DNA from: Pseudomonadota bacterium
GTDB lineage: Bacteria > Desulfobacterota > Desulfobulbia > Desulfobulbales > Desulfobulbaceae
NCBI GenBank assembly: GCA_009782165.1
Contig: WQUH01000095.1
Location: 1 to 5,909, forward strand
DNA: 5,909 nucleotides
Direction of reading: 5' to 3'
The notes under the pieces are model-generated. The model searched no databases and was not told where the DNA came from. It saw nothing but the letters and a program-made list of their open reading frames with translations. Positions 4,668-5,909 of the stretch are shown piece by piece (position 1 is the first letter of the stretch; each line of letters opens with the position of its first letter). Position numbers and translations under genes: made by a program.

Positions 4668-5909
4668 TATGGATGAATAATCTCGGGTTGGGGATCGCGG
4701 CCCAGGGGACAGATCTGCATTTCTTCCTGGGTGTGGATGGCCGGATGGATCACCTTCAGGGCAGCCTCCATGGTCGGAAAGACATGATCGGCGCCGATTT
4801 TGCTGTACAGATGGGTGCGGAGCAGCACCGTCATCACCGTTTCGTTGATGCCGCTGATGGAGACATCGATGTTGGCGCTGCGCAGCCGGTCGACCAGCAG
4901 AGACAGGGTCTCTTCGCCGGAGGCGTCGATATCGTTGATGCCGTTGGCCACGATCAGGATGTGGCGCAGGGTGATCTTGCACAGCATCAGGTCGGAGATC
5001 TTGTCTTCGAGATAGCTGGCGTTGGCGAAAAAGAGCGGACCTTCGAAGCGGATGATCGACAGATACCTGCACTCCTCCATGCCCTTGGTGATCGCGCAGA
5101 TCAGCACCCGGCTGCGGTCCCGGGTCAGCGAGGTCACCACCGGACGCATGCTTTTGTACAGGAACACCGTCAGGCAGAGCGCCACGCCCAGCATGATGCC
5201 CTTGTCGAGATGGGGCGCAAACCAGAGGGTACAGACAAAGGAGAGGATGGAAATGAGGCCGTCGTACCACTGCGCCCTCCAGGCGTGGAGAAAACCGGAG
5301 ACGTTGATCAGGCCCACCACGGCCATCATGATGATGGCCGCCAACACCGACTGCGGCAGATGGTAGAGGAGCGGGGTGAAGAACATCAGCGCGACCACCA
5401 CGATCAGACTGGTGAACACGCTCGACATGCCGGTGGCGGCGCCGGCCTGGAGGTTGACCGCCGAGCGGGAAAACGAACCGGAGGCCGGATAGCTCTTGCC
5501 GATGGAGCCGAGGATGTTGGCCAGCCCCTGGCCGATCAGTTCCTGATTGGGATCGAGGCGTTGGCCGGTCTTGCCGGCAATGGCCTTGGCGATCGAAATC
5601 GCCTCCATGAAGCCGAGCAGCGAGATGATGGCGGCGTAGGGGAACAGGTGGACCATGACGCTCAAGTCAACCTTGGGCACGGTCAGCGCCGGCAAGCCCT
5701 TGGGCACCACGCCGACCACCTCGCCGCCGCCGGTCATGGGCACCTTGTCGAGCTTGATGGGGCTGTTGCCCACCCGGATGCGCCAGATCCTGTCGTCGGT
5801 TTTCGCCCCTTCCGGCAACTCGTCGGCCAGATAGTAGAGGAGGCTGTTGTCGGGCTGGATCGCCGCCTTGAACAGGAGCAGCCGGATCGTTTCCCGGTAG
5901 ATGCGGGCC
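4667..5909 (-). CDS. SulP-family anion transporter with C-terminal STAS domain (partial, 5' end beyond window)
   Basis: The 413 visible residues are the C-terminal part of an inner-membrane SulP protein, a family that moves sulfate, bicarbonate, dicarboxylates or related anions; the substrate cannot be read from sequence. Family signatures are VGVVPKGLPAL (about 65-75), LLGFMEAISIAKAIAGKTG (about 97-115), and ELIGQGLANILGS followed by SYPASGSFSRSAVNLQAGAA. Hydrophobic segments follow at about 161-182, 183-202 and 216-252. The STAS domain covers about 280-390. ANGINDIDASGEETL places Ser330 at the position of the serine phosphorylated in SpoIIAA. At least 60 mostly hydrophilic residues precede the VPKGLP motif, where shorter family members have a membrane helix close by. 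The frame is open to the right edge, so the TTG at 5818 is internal. The stop is TAA at 4669-4667, 12 bases before the next gene. Confidence 0.95.
   Translation of the reverse strand, partial: ARIYRETIRLLLFKAAIQPDNSLLYYLADELPEGAKTDDRIWRIRVGNSPIKLDKVPMTGGGEVVGVVPKGLPALTVPKVDLSVMVHLFPYAAIISLLGFMEAISIAKAIAGKTGQRLDPNQELIGQGLANILGSIGKSYPASGSFSRSAVNLQAGAATGMSSVFTSLIVVVALMFFTPLLYHLPQSVLAAIIMMAVVGLINVSGFLHAWRAQWYDGLISILSFVCTLWFAPHLDKGIMLGVALCLTVFLYKSMRPVVTSLTRDRSRVLICAITKGMEECRYLSIIRFEGPLFFANASYLEDKISDLMLCKITLRHILIVANGINDIDASGEETLSLLVDRLRSANIDVSISGINETVMTVLLRTHLYSKIGADHVFPTMEAALKVIHPAIHTQEEMQICPLGRDPQPEIIHP

Noticed and set aside
4455..5270. Minus-strand frame of 271 codons within the transporter and fusion genes
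   Set aside because: It spans two well-supported genes in a different frame, and its His/Arg/Pro-rich product is typical of a shadow frame.
5816..5818. TTG as the start codon of the transporter
   Set aside because: The frame stays open with plausible protein sequence to the window edge, and starting here would remove the N-terminal membrane half of a SulP protein.
1..5909. tRNA, rRNA, CRISPR array, insertion sequence or attachment site
   Set aside because: Coding frames fill the window apart from one 177-base gap and two short junctions. No regular spaced repeats, transposase motifs or tRNA-like folds were found by eye.

Overview
All genes in this 5.9 kb window lie on the minus strand, so transcription runs from high to low coordinates. 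Base composition is GC-rich (about 60% by eye). The gene content is an anion-transporter-type SulP protein followed by a dense set of two-component signalling proteins, including a fusion of a cytidylate-kinase-like domain to a receiver domain. This is the style of Desulfobacterota (former Deltaproteobacteria) genomes. That assignment is an inference from architecture and composition; no marker gene is present.

In order of transcription: (1) the C-terminal part of a SulP-family membrane transporter with a STAS domain (5909-4667, cut by the window edge). (2) After 12 bases and a clear Shine-Dalgarno site, a 408-residue three-part protein (4654-3428): a cytidylate-kinase-2-like domain with a degraded P-loop, a BON-like segment, and a receiver domain. 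(3) A 177-base gap (3427-3251), the only sizeable non-coding stretch, which holds several inverted repeats. (4) A 601-residue membrane histidine kinase with a double-Cache-like sensor region (3250-1445). (5) A 124-residue stand-alone receiver (1448-1074). (6) A 220-residue protein with a kinase-type phosphoacceptor helix and His25 but a degraded ATPase domain (1077-415). (7) The start of another receiver-domain protein (386 to the left edge).

Genes 4, 5 and 6 are joined by two ATGA stop/start overlaps, and gene 7 follows 28 bases later with a strong Shine-Dalgarno site. They therefore read as one translationally coupled unit. The most interesting reading is a His-Asp-His-Asp phosphorelay: the kinase passes phosphate to the single-domain receiver, then to the kinase-derived phosphotransferase (analogous to Spo0B or ChpT), then to the last receiver. 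The third receiver, in the pseudo-kinase fusion, has a very similar first helix and could be an additional target. The transporter and fusion gene lie just upstream, so the relay may sense or control anion transport, but that link rests on gene order only.
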